The translations under genes were made by a program, and so were the position numbers. Of a stretch of 64,000 nt of DNA, positions 1-7,564 are shown in pieces (within the stretch, counting starts at the first letter, position 1; the number at the start of each line of letters is the position of its first letter). This DNA is from GCA-002727615 sp964442655 (GTDB lineage: Bacteria; Pseudomonadota; Alphaproteobacteria; TMED109). The stretch spans positions 186,001 to 250,000 of the forward strand of contig CAYTZM010000001.1 of NCBI GenBank assembly GCA_964442655.1, in the 5' to 3' direction. The notes under the pieces are model-generated. The model was given only the letters and a program-made list of their open reading frames with translations. It had not been told where the DNA came from and made no database searches.

Positions 1-2
1 CA

Positions 3-293
3 GGGGATGAAGCTTTTAGAATGTTGTCAGAAATGACTGCTGGTAATGCTATAGCTTTGGAGGTCTTATTAAATAAACATGGTGTAATATTAAAAAATTT
101 TCCTGAAGATGTTATTGCTGCAATGTTTAAAGCAGGTAGAGATATTATTAAAGAAAAGTCACAAGAAGATGAATTTACTTTAAAGGTTTATAATGAATGG
201 ATAAATTATAGGTCAAAAATTATTAATTTAGCTCCATTAACAGAATTAGGGTATATGAAACTTAGGTCTAAATTTGATAATATAAATAGCTAA
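3..293 (+). CDS. TRAP transporter solute-binding protein, DctP family (C-terminal fragment)
   Basis: The open frame is already running at the window edge (GDEAFRMLSEMTAGNAIAL...) and ends with TAA, so this is the last ~97 residues of a longer protein. The sequence matches the C-terminal lobe of periplasmic DctP/FcbT1-type proteins of the mannitol/chloroaromatic subgroup, including the stretch with LLNKHGV and the FPEDVIAAMFKAG helix. Such proteins capture organic acids in the periplasm and hand them to a DctQM sodium-driven permease. The permease genes are not seen here and may lie upstream. The following methyltransferase starts one base after this stop. The substrate cannot be told from the fragment. 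Confidence 0.8.
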   Translation, partial: GDEAFRMLSEMTAGNAIALEVLLNKHGVILKNFPEDVIAAMFKAGRDIIKEKSQEDEFTLKVYNEWINYRSKIINLAPLTELGYMKLRSKFDNINS

Positions 294-294
294 T

Positions 295-1140
295 ATGACA
301 TCAAATATAAAACAAAAAGAATTTTGGACAGGTCCTGCTGGAAAAGTATGGGTTGAAGGGAAAGCAGAAAAAGATAATATGCTTTTACCTTTGGGAAATT
401 CTGCTTTAAGAAAAACTCATATTATACCTGGTATGAAGGTTTTAGATATTGGTTGTGGTACAGGGTTTGTTTCAGTTCAATTGAGTGGTGCAGTTTCCGA
501 TAAGGGGCAAGTAACAGGAGTAGATATATCTGAAACTATGATTAAAGAAGCAAAAAGACATACTAAAAAATTAAAAATTACTAATACGAGGTTTGAAGTT
601 ATAGATGTAGAAAATGATAAATTAAAAAAAGATTATTATGATGAAGTTTTTTCAAGGTTTGGAGTTATGTTTTTTAGTAATCCTATAAAGGCTTTTAACA
701 ATATTAATAATAGTATGAAAAGTGGTGCTTTTATGACTTTTGTTTGCTGGCAAGAGCAAAAAATAAATTTATGGTATGATTTTCCATTGAATGTGGTGAA
801 AAAATATATTGATATTCCAGATTTTCATAGTAAAGCTCCAAGTCCATTTGCATTTTCAAGTAAAAAGTATATTAGAGAAATTTTAAATAATTCAAATTTT
901 AAAAATATTAATATTATAGATAATGAAGAAAATATTAAATTGTATAAAGGTCTAAATTTAAAAGATGCAGTTAAGGAATATATGCATAATACTCCAATTT
1001 TTCAAAAGCAATTTTTATCTATGACGATAAAAGAAAAAAAAGAAATATATATTGATTTAGAAAAAGTATTATTTAAATTTTATAAAAATAATGTTTTAGA
1101 GTTTCCATCTAAAACTTGGATAGTAAGTGCTCAAAAATAA
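295..1140 (+). CDS. class I SAM-dependent methyltransferase
   Basis: This is a 281-residue soluble protein. The SAM-binding motif I (VLDIGCGTGFVS, residues ~49-60) is clear, followed by an acidic loop near residue 76 (GVDIS) and a post-motif region with DEVFSRFGVMFF. The N-terminal pattern FWTGPAGKVWV is common in a family of uncharacterised Rossmann-fold methyltransferases. The substrate is unknown. The gene begins one base after the TRAP binding-protein stop, so the two are probably co-transcribed, although a functional link is not obvious. It converges with the M20 peptidase gene only five bases away, and I see no strong terminator between them. Confidence 0.8.
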   Translation: MTSNIKQKEFWTGPAGKVWVEGKAEKDNMLLPLGNSALRKTHIIPGMKVLDIGCGTGFVSVQLSGAVSDKGQVTGVDISETMIKEAKRHTKKLKITNTRFEVIDVENDKLKKDYYDEVFSRFGVMFFSNPIKAFNNINNSMKSGAFMTFVCWQEQKINLWYDFPLNVVKKYIDIPDFHSKAPSPFAFSSKKYIREILNNSNFKNINIIDNEENIKLYKGLNLKDAVKEYMHNTPIFQKQFLSMTIKEKKEIYIDLEKVLFKFYKNNVLEFPSKTWIVSAQK

Positions 1141-1145
1141 TAAAA

Positions 1146-2528
1146 TTAATTATAAACAAAATTTTTAATTATTTTATATTGATCTGTTATTCCTTTTTTA
1201 AAAGATTGAATATTTACTCTTTCATTATTACCGTGAATTCTTCTAAACTCCTTTAAAGGAACAATTATAGGGTTAAAGCCATAACTTTGAATACCCAAAT
1301 CCCTTGTGAAATGACTGTCAGTAAATCCTGTAGTAACTCTTGGTATGATGTAAGACTCTGGATAAGATTGCATTAAAGTATTTTTGATAGTTTCATATAA
1401 GTTTGTATTTGTTGATGATGATGCTGATGTAAAAGCCATTATTGTTTCAACCTCAATTTCAAAAGGTTTCATCATTTCTTTTATTTCTTTTATAAATTCA
1501 TTTGCGTTTTTATCTGGAAGAATTCTACAATCTATTTCTGCCCAAGAAATTGAGGGAACTACATTTATTTTATTTGAAGCATTAAGTCTTGTTATAGAAC
1601 AAGTGTCTCGAGTTAAAGAATGATGAAATGGTGATCTAGCTTGAAGTTTTTTTATAAAGTCTTTTTTTTGTATTAATTGTTTAATATTTTTGTAATCATC
1701 AGAATGTTTCGTATTTACGATATCAGATAATCCAGTAAAATATTCATTTATACTATTTATAATTCTTGGAGGAAAAGGGTGTTCTTTTAAATGGTGCAGT
1801 GCATCAATTAATTTTGTAACAGAACTCGAAGTTTGTGGTGAAGAACCATGCCCTGGATTGCCAGTAGAAGTAAGTTTAAGCCATACAGGTACTTTTTGTG
1901 TTAATTCAATTTCAAAGACTAATTTATCATTTACTATTCTTCCACTTCCTCCTTCATTTAAAACAAAGCCTACATTTTTAAATATTTGAGGATGATTATC
2001 TATTAACCAGCCTACACCAAAAAAACCTCCTGCTTCTTCATCAGCTGTAGCTAAAAAAATTATATCTCTGTTTAATTGTTTTTTATTTCTATGTAGTTGA
2101 ATAAAACTAGCTAAGTGTGAAATGCCAGTACCTTTCATATCTAAAGCACCTCTTCCATATAAGTAACCTTCTATTTCAGTAGCTTTAAAAGGATTTGTAT
2201 CCCAATGATCTGTGTTAGCAGGCACAACGTCAGTATGTTGTAATAGAATAATTGCTGGTTTATCTCCGCCTTCTATTCTTGCCCATATGTTCCCTCGGTT
2301 ATTTGCTGATTCAGCAAAGTTATATTTTATTCCTTCTTTATCAAATATACTTTTATAAAAATTTACAGCTCTTGTTTCATTTCCTGGAGGATTTACTGTA
2401 TTTATTTCAATATATGTTTTTAACCATTCGTATGCTTCATTTTCCATTTTTATTTGTTGTGTAAAAGAAGTTTTAGAAAATGATAAGACAATTATTGTCA
2501 TAAATATAAATAAAAGAATTTTTTGCAT
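1146..2528 (-). CDS. secreted M20-family metallopeptidase
   Basis: The product is a ~460-residue zinc hydrolase of the M20/ArgE/DapE/carboxypeptidase G2 family. The expected metal ligands are visible: H98 and D100 (LLQHTDVV), D130 (GRGALDMKG), the catalytic/metal glutamates E164-E165 (TADEEAGG), and a C-terminal His in GNNER-proximal sequence. I chose the start at 2528 rather than the upstream frame start at 2552: it gives a typical Sec signal peptide (MQKILLFIFMTIIVLS...) and removes the overlap with the GST gene, whose stop is at 2530. It is predicted to be periplasmic and to trim peptides or N-acyl amino acids. The exact substrate is open. Confidence 0.82.
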   Translation of the reverse strand: MQKILLFIFMTIIVLSFSKTSFTQQIKMENEAYEWLKTYIEINTVNPPGNETRAVNFYKSIFDKEGIKYNFAESANNRGNIWARIEGGDKPAIILLQHTDVVPANTDHWDTNPFKATEIEGYLYGRGALDMKGTGISHLASFIQLHRNKKQLNRDIIFLATADEEAGGFFGVGWLIDNHPQIFKNVGFVLNEGGSGRIVNDKLVFEIELTQKVPVWLKLTSTGNPGHGSSPQTSSSVTKLIDALHHLKEHPFPPRIINSINEYFTGLSDIVNTKHSDDYKNIKQLIQKKDFIKKLQARSPFHHSLTRDTCSITRLNASNKINVVPSISWAEIDCRILPDKNANEFIKEIKEMMKPFEIEVETIMAFTSASSSTNTNLYETIKNTLMQSYPESYIIPRVTTGFTDSHFTRDLGIQSYGFNPIIVPLKEFRRIHGNNERVNIQSFKKGITDQYKIIKNFVYN

Positions 2529-2529
2529 A

Positions 2530-3168
2530 TTAGGATTCAAATACTTTTGCACTTTCTCTAGTACTTACCGATTCTTTCCATGAAATTAGATTTATATGAT
2601 TTTCAGTTGGAATTACTTTCACCCAGCTAGCAAAATTTAATAAGACAAATAAGTTTATATCTGCCATAGAGAAGTCCTCTCCTGCAACATATTTAGATGT
2701 TTTTAATCTATTGTTTATGTCATCTAAAAACCTATTAGCTAGCATTTTTCCTCTTTCTGCTAATTCAGGTATTTGTTTGGTTGCTCTTGGATCTGCTACT
2801 GCTCTATCTTTAAATGCTTCTGATGAATTTCTTAAACAATCTCCTATTGCATTCATTCCCTCTATCTCAATTTTTCTATTCCACATTTCTATTGAACCTT
2901 TTTCCTCTGGAGTTTCTCCAAACAAATATGGTTTTGGTTGTAAAGCATCAAAGTATCTACAAATTGCCATACTTTCTGTAATTATCATACCGTCATCAAG
3001 TTTTAATGCAGGGACTCCTCCCTTTGGATTAATAGATAGGTAATCACTTTCTCTATTTTCCCCTTTTGTTACATCAACTTGAATATATTCAATTTCAATT
3101 TTCTTTTCTGCTAAAAACATTTGAACTCTTCTAGGATTTGGAGCTCTTCTAAATTCATATATTTTCAT
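2530..3168 (-). CDS. glutathione S-transferase family protein
   Basis: This 212-residue protein has an N-terminal thioredoxin-fold domain (MKIYEFRRAPNPRRVQMFLAEK) with the cis-Pro region GGVPALKLDDG and the glutathione-contacting ES motif (ITESMAICRYFD, near residue 67). An all-helical C-terminal domain ends in the usual FSMADINLFVLL helix. Length and layout fit a cytosolic GST. It sits directly upstream of the M20 peptidase in the same direction and is probably co-transcribed with it. The specific electrophile or reaction is unknown. Confidence 0.85.
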   Translation of the reverse strand: MKIYEFRRAPNPRRVQMFLAEKKIEIEYIQVDVTKGENRESDYLSINPKGGVPALKLDDGMIITESMAICRYFDALQPKPYLFGETPEEKGSIEMWNRKIEIEGMNAIGDCLRNSSEAFKDRAVADPRATKQIPELAERGKMLANRFLDDINNRLKTSKYVAGEDFSMADINLFVLLNFASWVKVIPTENHINLISWKESVSTRESAKVFES

Positions 3169-3265
3169 TTAAATATCTTTCAGTTATAATAAAATTATTT
3201 TTTAATAATATACCATATAGATTTTAAAATATAGGTAAGATTTTTGGAATATATAAATTATATTG

Positions 3266-3290
3266 AACACGTTAAGTGTGTTTTTTTTTC
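3266..3290 (+). terminator. short hairpin plus T-run in a divergent intergenic region
   Basis: AACAC (3266-3270) can pair with GTGTT (3278-3282), or ACAC with GTGT in a tighter loop. A run of nine to ten T residues follows. On the plus strand this looks like a weak intrinsic terminator, yet no plus-strand gene precedes it. It lies between the divergent GST and GYD genes, so it may end a short leader or small transcript. The stem is only 4-5 pairs, so confidence is low. Confidence 0.3.
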
Positions 3291-3371
3291 CGGTATATTT
3301 TCTATTTAATATATTTTTATTTTATGCATAATATTTTCTTAATCTAATTTTTAATGCAAGGAGAAATTCTT

Positions 3372-3704
3372 ATGGTAACAATGATGTTACAAATTAAGTA
3401 TACGCCGGAAGCAATGAAAGCAATTTTATTAAGTGGCGAAGATAGATCAGAAGTTATTAAAAAAATGGTTGAGCCATTAGGAGGTAAGTTAATTACCACC
3501 TATGGTATGCAAGGTCAAGATTATCATATGATGATGATTTCTGAATTTCCATCAATGACTGAATATTTGGCAGTAGCTGCAAAGGGTATATTTTTAGGAG
3601 GTGCTATTGCAGACTATAAGGCTATACAATTAATACCAACAGAGGTTATCCAAGAAGCTTCTAAGCTAATTGGAGATATAGAGTATACGCCACCGGGCAA
3701 TTAA
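3372..3704 (+). CDS. GYD domain-containing protein
   Basis: This is a ~110-residue single-domain protein with the layout of GYD-domain proteins: MLQIKYTPEAMKAIL near the N-terminus, a central GGKLITTYGMQGQDYHMMMI strand, and a C-terminal AIQLIPTEV strand. The family is named for a conserved Gly-Tyr-Asp; here it reads G-Q-D-Y with order shifted. The start at 3372 is preferred over the upstream ATG at 3354 because AGGAG lies ~8 bases before it. The biochemical role of the family is unknown; it is often found near catabolic oxidoreductases. Confidence 0.7.
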   Translation: MVTMMLQIKYTPEAMKAILLSGEDRSEVIKKMVEPLGGKLITTYGMQGQDYHMMMISEFPSMTEYLAVAAKGIFLGGAIADYKAIQLIPTEVIQEASKLIGDIEYTPPGN

Positions 3705-3735
3705 TATATAATTAAACTTTTTAAGGAGTTTTTAG

Positions 3736-4185
3736 ATGAAAAAATTTTTTTTAATATTTATTACAATTTTTTTTATAAATAATTCAGCTTTTTCTGCAGG
3801 TACAAGAGATCAGGCTTCAGCACTCTTAGAAAGAGGTATTGCTTTAATACAAATTGATAAGAATAGGGCTTTAGAACAATTTGTTTCTGGTAATGGAGGT
3901 CTAGTAATAGAGGATTTATATGTCTTTTGTTTTGTAACAGAAGGAACTCTTACTGCTCATCCTGCACTTTTGGGTTATAATATTTTAAGTAATCCAGATA
4001 TAAAAGATGAAAATGGCGTACAATTAGGTGTATCTATGATTAGCAATGCAAAATCAGGAGTAATTAGTGAAGTGGTTTACAAGCTTAGAAAATATGATAC
4101 AGATTCTGAACAAGAATATACCAAAACTACACTTTATACTAAAGTATCAGATCAAATTTGCGGTGTGGGCTATTATAGTGATTAA
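3736..4185 (+). CDS. secreted single-Cache-domain protein
   Basis: This 149-residue protein has a Sec signal peptide (MKKFFLIFITIFFINNSAFSAG, cleavage after ~20). The mature part resembles a lone sCache_2/cache domain: an N-terminal helix with repeated Ala/Leu (ASALLERGIAL), then GGLVIEDLYVFCFVTEG, TAHPALLGYN and a C-terminal strand. Cache domains usually bind small ligands on the outside of receptors. Here no transmembrane receptor half is attached, so it would be a free periplasmic protein. A good ribosome site (AAGGAG) precedes the start. It follows the GYD gene by 31 bases and the two probably share a transcript. Two cysteines may form a disulfide. Confidence 0.68.
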   Translation: MKKFFLIFITIFFINNSAFSAGTRDQASALLERGIALIQIDKNRALEQFVSGNGGLVIEDLYVFCFVTEGTLTAHPALLGYNILSNPDIKDENGVQLGVSMISNAKSGVISEVVYKLRKYDTDSEQEYTKTTLYTKVSDQICGVGYYSD

Positions 4186-4190
4186 TTTCT

Positions 4191-4227
4191 TTAAATGGTA
4201 TCTTTAATAATTTAAGATACCATTTAA
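4191..4227. terminator. bidirectional intrinsic terminator between convergent genes
   Basis: A perfect 14-base inverted repeat pairs 4191-4204 (TTAAATGGTATCTT) with 4214-4227 (AAGATACCATTTAA) around a nine-base loop, with T/A-rich flanks. It lies exactly between the Cache gene and the convergent acyl-CoA dehydrogenase gene, whose TAA stop (4224-4226) is inside the right arm. It probably serves both strands. Confidence 0.75.
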
Positions 4228-5384
4228 TAAGATTTTGGAAGACCTAGAGCGTGCTCTGCTAAATAGCATAAAACTAATTGTTGACTTACAGGTGCTAAAT
4301 AAGGAATTATCATTTCTCTAAATAACCTTTCAACATGAAATTCCTTTGCATATCCCATTCCTCCATGGGTTGCGATTGCTTGTTTACATATTTCCATTCC
4401 AAATTCTGCGGCTAAATATTTAGCAGCATTAGCTTCTAATCCACAAGGTAAGTTTTTGTCATAAAGGGACGCTGCTTTTAAAAACATTAATTTTGCAGCC
4501 TCTATCTTTGCCCACCCATCAGCCAAAGGATGTTGTATGCTTTGATTTTTTCCAATGGGTTGTTCAAAAACTATTCTTTCATTTGCATATTTTGCAGCCC
4601 TATCAAGAGCATTTTTAGCTATACCATAAGCCTCTGCTGCAACTAGAATTCTTTCAGGATTTAAGCTATGTATTATATAATGAAATCCTTTTCCCTCTTC
4701 TCCTATTAAATCTTTTTTGGGAATTTTAAGATTATCAATAAATAATTCATTAGTATCAACGGCACTTCTTCCCATTTTGTCAATTATCCTGGCTTCTATG
4801 TTTTGCTTATCAAAATCCGTAAAAAATAAACTTAATCCATTAGTAGGGTTTGAAGTTGTTCTTTCAGAAGTTCTTGCTAAGATCATAATTTTATCAGCAA
4901 TTTGTGCTGTTGAAGTCCAAATTTTTCTACCATTAACAATATAATAATCTCCATTTAAAATAGCTTTAGTTTTTAATCTGGTTGTATCTAAACCAGAGTC
5001 AGGCTCCGTTACGGCAAAACACATCTTATTTTTTCCTTTAATTATATTAGGAAGCCATTCTGCCTTTTGATTATTATTTCCAAATTTAACCAGTGAGCTA
5101 GGTCCAAAGATATTCATGTGAATTGATGAGGCTGCGGTCATTCCTCCTATTTCAGCAATAGTCATCATCATAAGAGCTGCTTCTGTTACACCTAAATTAC
5201 TACCACCATATTTTTCTGGCATAGCTATGCCAAGCCAGCCACCATCCGCTATTGTTTGAACAAATTTAGAAGGAAATGTATTTTCAGTATCTACTTTTAA
5301 CCAATACTGATCATCAAATGTTTTTAATGTGTTTTTTACAGCTTCTATTAATTTTATTTGTTCATTAGTTAAAGAAAAATTCAT
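4224..5384 (-). CDS. acyl-CoA dehydrogenase family protein
   Basis: This 386-residue FAD flavoprotein has the standard ACAD three-domain layout: N-terminal helices (MPEKYGGSNLGVTE), a beta domain with FAVTEPDSGLDTTRL and GRKIWTSTA, and a C-terminal helical domain with ATHGGMGYAKEFHVERLFRE. In most short/medium-chain enzymes the catalytic Glu lies in a YEGTS-type motif after this point. Here the corresponding stretch is IIPYLAPVSQQL, so the base at that position is missing and may lie elsewhere, as in isovaleryl- and long-chain enzymes. The C-terminus (AEHALGLPKSY) identifies a recurring bacterial subgroup. The gene stands alone, and the substrate chain is unknown. Confidence 0.88.
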   Translation of the reverse strand: MNFSLTNEQIKLIEAVKNTLKTFDDQYWLKVDTENTFPSKFVQTIADGGWLGIAMPEKYGGSNLGVTEAALMMMTIAEIGGMTAASSIHMNIFGPSSLVKFGNNNQKAEWLPNIIKGKNKMCFAVTEPDSGLDTTRLKTKAILNGDYYIVNGRKIWTSTAQIADKIMILARTSERTTSNPTNGLSLFFTDFDKQNIEARIIDKMGRSAVDTNELFIDNLKIPKKDLIGEEGKGFHYIIHSLNPERILVAAEAYGIAKNALDRAAKYANERIVFEQPIGKNQSIQHPLADGWAKIEAAKLMFLKAASLYDKNLPCGLEANAAKYLAAEFGMEICKQAIATHGGMGYAKEFHVERLFREMIIPYLAPVSQQLVLCYLAEHALGLPKSY

Positions 5385-5497
5385 TTGAATCCTATAAGTA
5401 TAATATCTCTGTTAATTTTATATTATAAATTATTTGAACAATTTGTTAACTTGATTATGGATAATTTTTAAATAAGTTTAATGTGGCAGAATAATAG

Positions 5498-5683
5498 ATG
5501 ATTAAAATAATTTTTATAATAGCCTTAGTTTTTCCATTTATGGCTATCACAGGCCCTTTAGATATTAAAAAAATAAAAAAACAATGTTTAAAGGAATATT
5601 TAGTAGAAAATTCAGAAGAATATAGCAAGTGTGTTAAAGACAAGGTTTATAAGGAATTAAATTATAGTTCAGATAATACTTAA
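5498..5683 (+). CDS. small hypothetical secreted protein
   Basis: This 61-residue frame has a hydrophobic N-terminus (MIKIIFIIALVFPFMAITG) that could be a signal peptide, followed by a short charged helix with two cysteines ~19 residues apart (KKQCLKEYL and SKCVKDKV). That arrangement resembles a tiny helical hairpin held by a disulfide in the periplasm. I do not recognise a family. An opposite-strand frame (5455-5643) overlaps it; the plus frame is preferred because of its signal-like start and sensible charged mature part. No strong ribosome site is visible, so it may not be expressed. Confidence 0.42.
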   Translation: MIKIIFIIALVFPFMAITGPLDIKKIKKQCLKEYLVENSEEYSKCVKDKVYKELNYSSDNT

Positions 5684-5736
5684 GTTTGTTGTATATTAGA
5701 AATATATAAAATATAATTATTAATTGGTAAATTGTA

Positions 5737-6573
5737 TTGGCTAAAAATATGAGAGATATAATTAATGCAAAATTAAAGTTTATTGTATCACAAGATACAA
5801 AACCATATTTTGAGAGTTCTGCTTTAACTGGTTCTGTTCCTAAAGTTCATTTTAAAATAGAGGATAAAAATGTAAGTATTAAAGATTTGAGAAATGATTT
5901 GCAAAGGAACAAATATTTATTAGATATAAATGGATTTGAGTTTTATAAATTTGAATCCAATAATAAAGATTTTTATAATCATGATGAAGTAGTAAAAGTT
6001 TATCAATCGGAATTAGAGAACTTTTTTAAAAGTAAATATTCCGCGAAGGAAGTATATGTATTTGATTATACAAGAAGATCAGATGGCAATAAGGGAGCTA
6101 AAAATCCAGATGGTTTAAGATTGCCTGCAGATAGAGTTCATGCTGATTATACTGATTTATCAGGCCCTCAAAGAGCAAAAGAAGTGATGGGTGAAGATAA
6201 GTTTAATAACATAGTGAATAATGGGGATAGGATTATGCAGTTGAATGTATGGAAGCCAATAAATGGACCTATTAAAAGGTCTCCTTTAGCTTTTGCAGAC
6301 GCATTATCTATTCCAAAATCAGATCTTGTTGCTACAGACCAATTATTCCCTAATCGGACTGGAGAAATATATCATTTATTTTACTCAAAGAAGCATCAAT
6401 GGTATTGGGTTTCAAATATGACTGATAATGAAATTTTATTATTGAAAGGGTGGGATAGTATAGAAGATGGAAGAGCTAAATACACTCCACATGGAGCATT
6501 TATATTACCCGATCAGTTAGAAACAGACCCCCCTAGAGAAAGTATTGAAGCTCGAGTTTTTTTAGTACTCTAA
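5737..6573 (+). CDS. CmcJ/AsaB-type 2-oxoglutarate/Fe(II) oxygenase-like protein
   Basis: This 278-residue protein is recognisable by the signature of the CmcJ/NvfI/AsaB hydroxylase-desaturase group: RVHADYT (H135-x-D137), GDRIMQLNVWKPINGPIKRSPLAFADA, the Trp-rich HQWYWVSNM block, DNEILLLKGWDS, and TPHGAFILPD with H252 as the likely distal metal ligand. The C-terminus PPRESIEARVFLVL is also typical. Known relatives act on fungal and bacterial secondary metabolites or carry out GA4-type desaturation. The start is uncertain: TTG at 5737 or ATG at 5749, with no strong ribosome site. It lies upstream of a CitE-like lyase. The substrate is unknown, and a secondary-metabolite role is not implied by the neighbours. 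Confidence 0.72.
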   Translation: MAKNMRDIINAKLKFIVSQDTKPYFESSALTGSVPKVHFKIEDKNVSIKDLRNDLQRNKYLLDINGFEFYKFESNNKDFYNHDEVVKVYQSELENFFKSKYSAKEVYVFDYTRRSDGNKGAKNPDGLRLPADRVHADYTDLSGPQRAKEVMGEDKFNNIVNNGDRIMQLNVWKPINGPIKRSPLAFADALSIPKSDLVATDQLFPNRTGEIYHLFYSKKHQWYWVSNMTDNEILLLKGWDSIEDGRAKYTPHGAFILPDQLETDPPRESIEARVFLVL

Positions 6574-6666
6574 AATTATGGATACTATATGATTATTACA
6601 GATATATATTTAATAAAGTAAAGAAAAAATTTATAAATAAGTATATAGAATGAATAGGGGTTATGG

Positions 6667-7515
6667 ATGACAGAGACAGGTAATATTCAAAAAAGAAGAA
6701 GTTTTATTTTTTGTCCTGGGAATAAACCTGATATGATTCCCAAGGCATTAAGTTCTGGCGCTGATATGGTCTGTATAGATCTTGAAGATGCAATAATTCC
6801 TGAGCATAAAAGTACATCTAGAAGTAAAACTATTAAAGCATTTGAAGAAATTACTATTCCTAAGGGTGTGGAAACTTTAATTAGAATAAATGATGTAAAT
6901 AGCAAAGATGGTCTTGAAGATATTGATGCTATTTTAAATTCTAAAAATACTGCTTCAGGTTTAATGCTTCCAAAAATCCAAAATGTAGAAGAAATTACTA
7001 ATTTAGAAAAAAAAATTAGAGAATCTAATAAGAGTTTAAATTTGCATGTAATTATAGAAACTAATAAAGGTTTAGAAAATGCTTGGAATATTGCACAATC
7101 ATGTTCTTTGATAAAATCGTTATTATTTGGTGGAGTGGATATGAGTGCAGATTTGGGTTGTAACGGTGATTGGTTTTCTTTATTGTATGCTAGATCAAGA
7201 GTTGTTCATGCAGCGGCAGGAGCAGGAATAGATTCTATTGATGTTCCTTTTTTAAATTTAGAAGATATGGAAGGTATGAAAAAAGAAGCACAAAAATCTA
7301 AGAATTTAGGTTTTTCAGGTAAAGGTTCTATTCATCCAAAACAAATAGAATATTTAAATATAGTTTTTACACCTTCAGAACAAGAGGTTCTATACGCTAA
7401 TAAAGTTATTAAAGCTTTTAATGAAGCAAGTGATGGTTTAGTTGTAGTAGATGGAAAATTAATAGAAAAGCCAGTCTTAAGAACTGCGCTTAAAACTGTA
7501 GCAAATAGTAAATAA
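6667..7515 (+). CDS. HpcH/HpaI aldolase / citrate lyase beta (CitE)-like protein
   Basis: This 282-residue TIM-barrel protein begins RRSFIFCPGNKPDMIPKAL and carries the CitE-like metal region DMVCIDLEDAI, then ETLIRINDV, LMLPKIQNVEEI, a metal-binding Glu in VIIETNKGLEN, and the GKGSIHPKQIEYLN block near the end. Family members cleave or form C-C bonds in acyl-CoA thioesters such as malyl-CoA or citramalyl-CoA, or hydrolyse malyl-CoA. No citrate lyase alpha or gamma subunit is nearby, so a stand-alone malyl/beta-methylmalyl-CoA-type activity is more likely than true citrate lyase. Start ATG 6667 follows AGGGG by about six bases. Confidence 0.82.
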   Translation: MTETGNIQKRRSFIFCPGNKPDMIPKALSSGADMVCIDLEDAIIPEHKSTSRSKTIKAFEEITIPKGVETLIRINDVNSKDGLEDIDAILNSKNTASGLMLPKIQNVEEITNLEKKIRESNKSLNLHVIIETNKGLENAWNIAQSCSLIKSLLFGGVDMSADLGCNGDWFSLLYARSRVVHAAAGAGIDSIDVPFLNLEDMEGMKKEAQKSKNLGFSGKGSIHPKQIEYLNIVFTPSEQEVLYANKVIKAFNEASDGLVVVDGKLIEKPVLRTALKTVANSK

Positions 7516-7564
7516 TTTTATTATTAATCTCTACTATAATATTTTTATTCATAGTTATTATTCC

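Noticed and set aside
5455..5643. 62-codon minus-strand frame overlapping the small secreted protein
   Set aside because: Its sequence has no signal or domain, and the plus-strand frame has a better N-terminus. Neither is strong, but only the plus one is kept.
6667..7515. Calling the CitE-like gene a true citrate lyase beta subunit
   Set aside because: Citrate lyase needs alpha and gamma subunits and CitC/CitG/CitX, none of which are present nearby.
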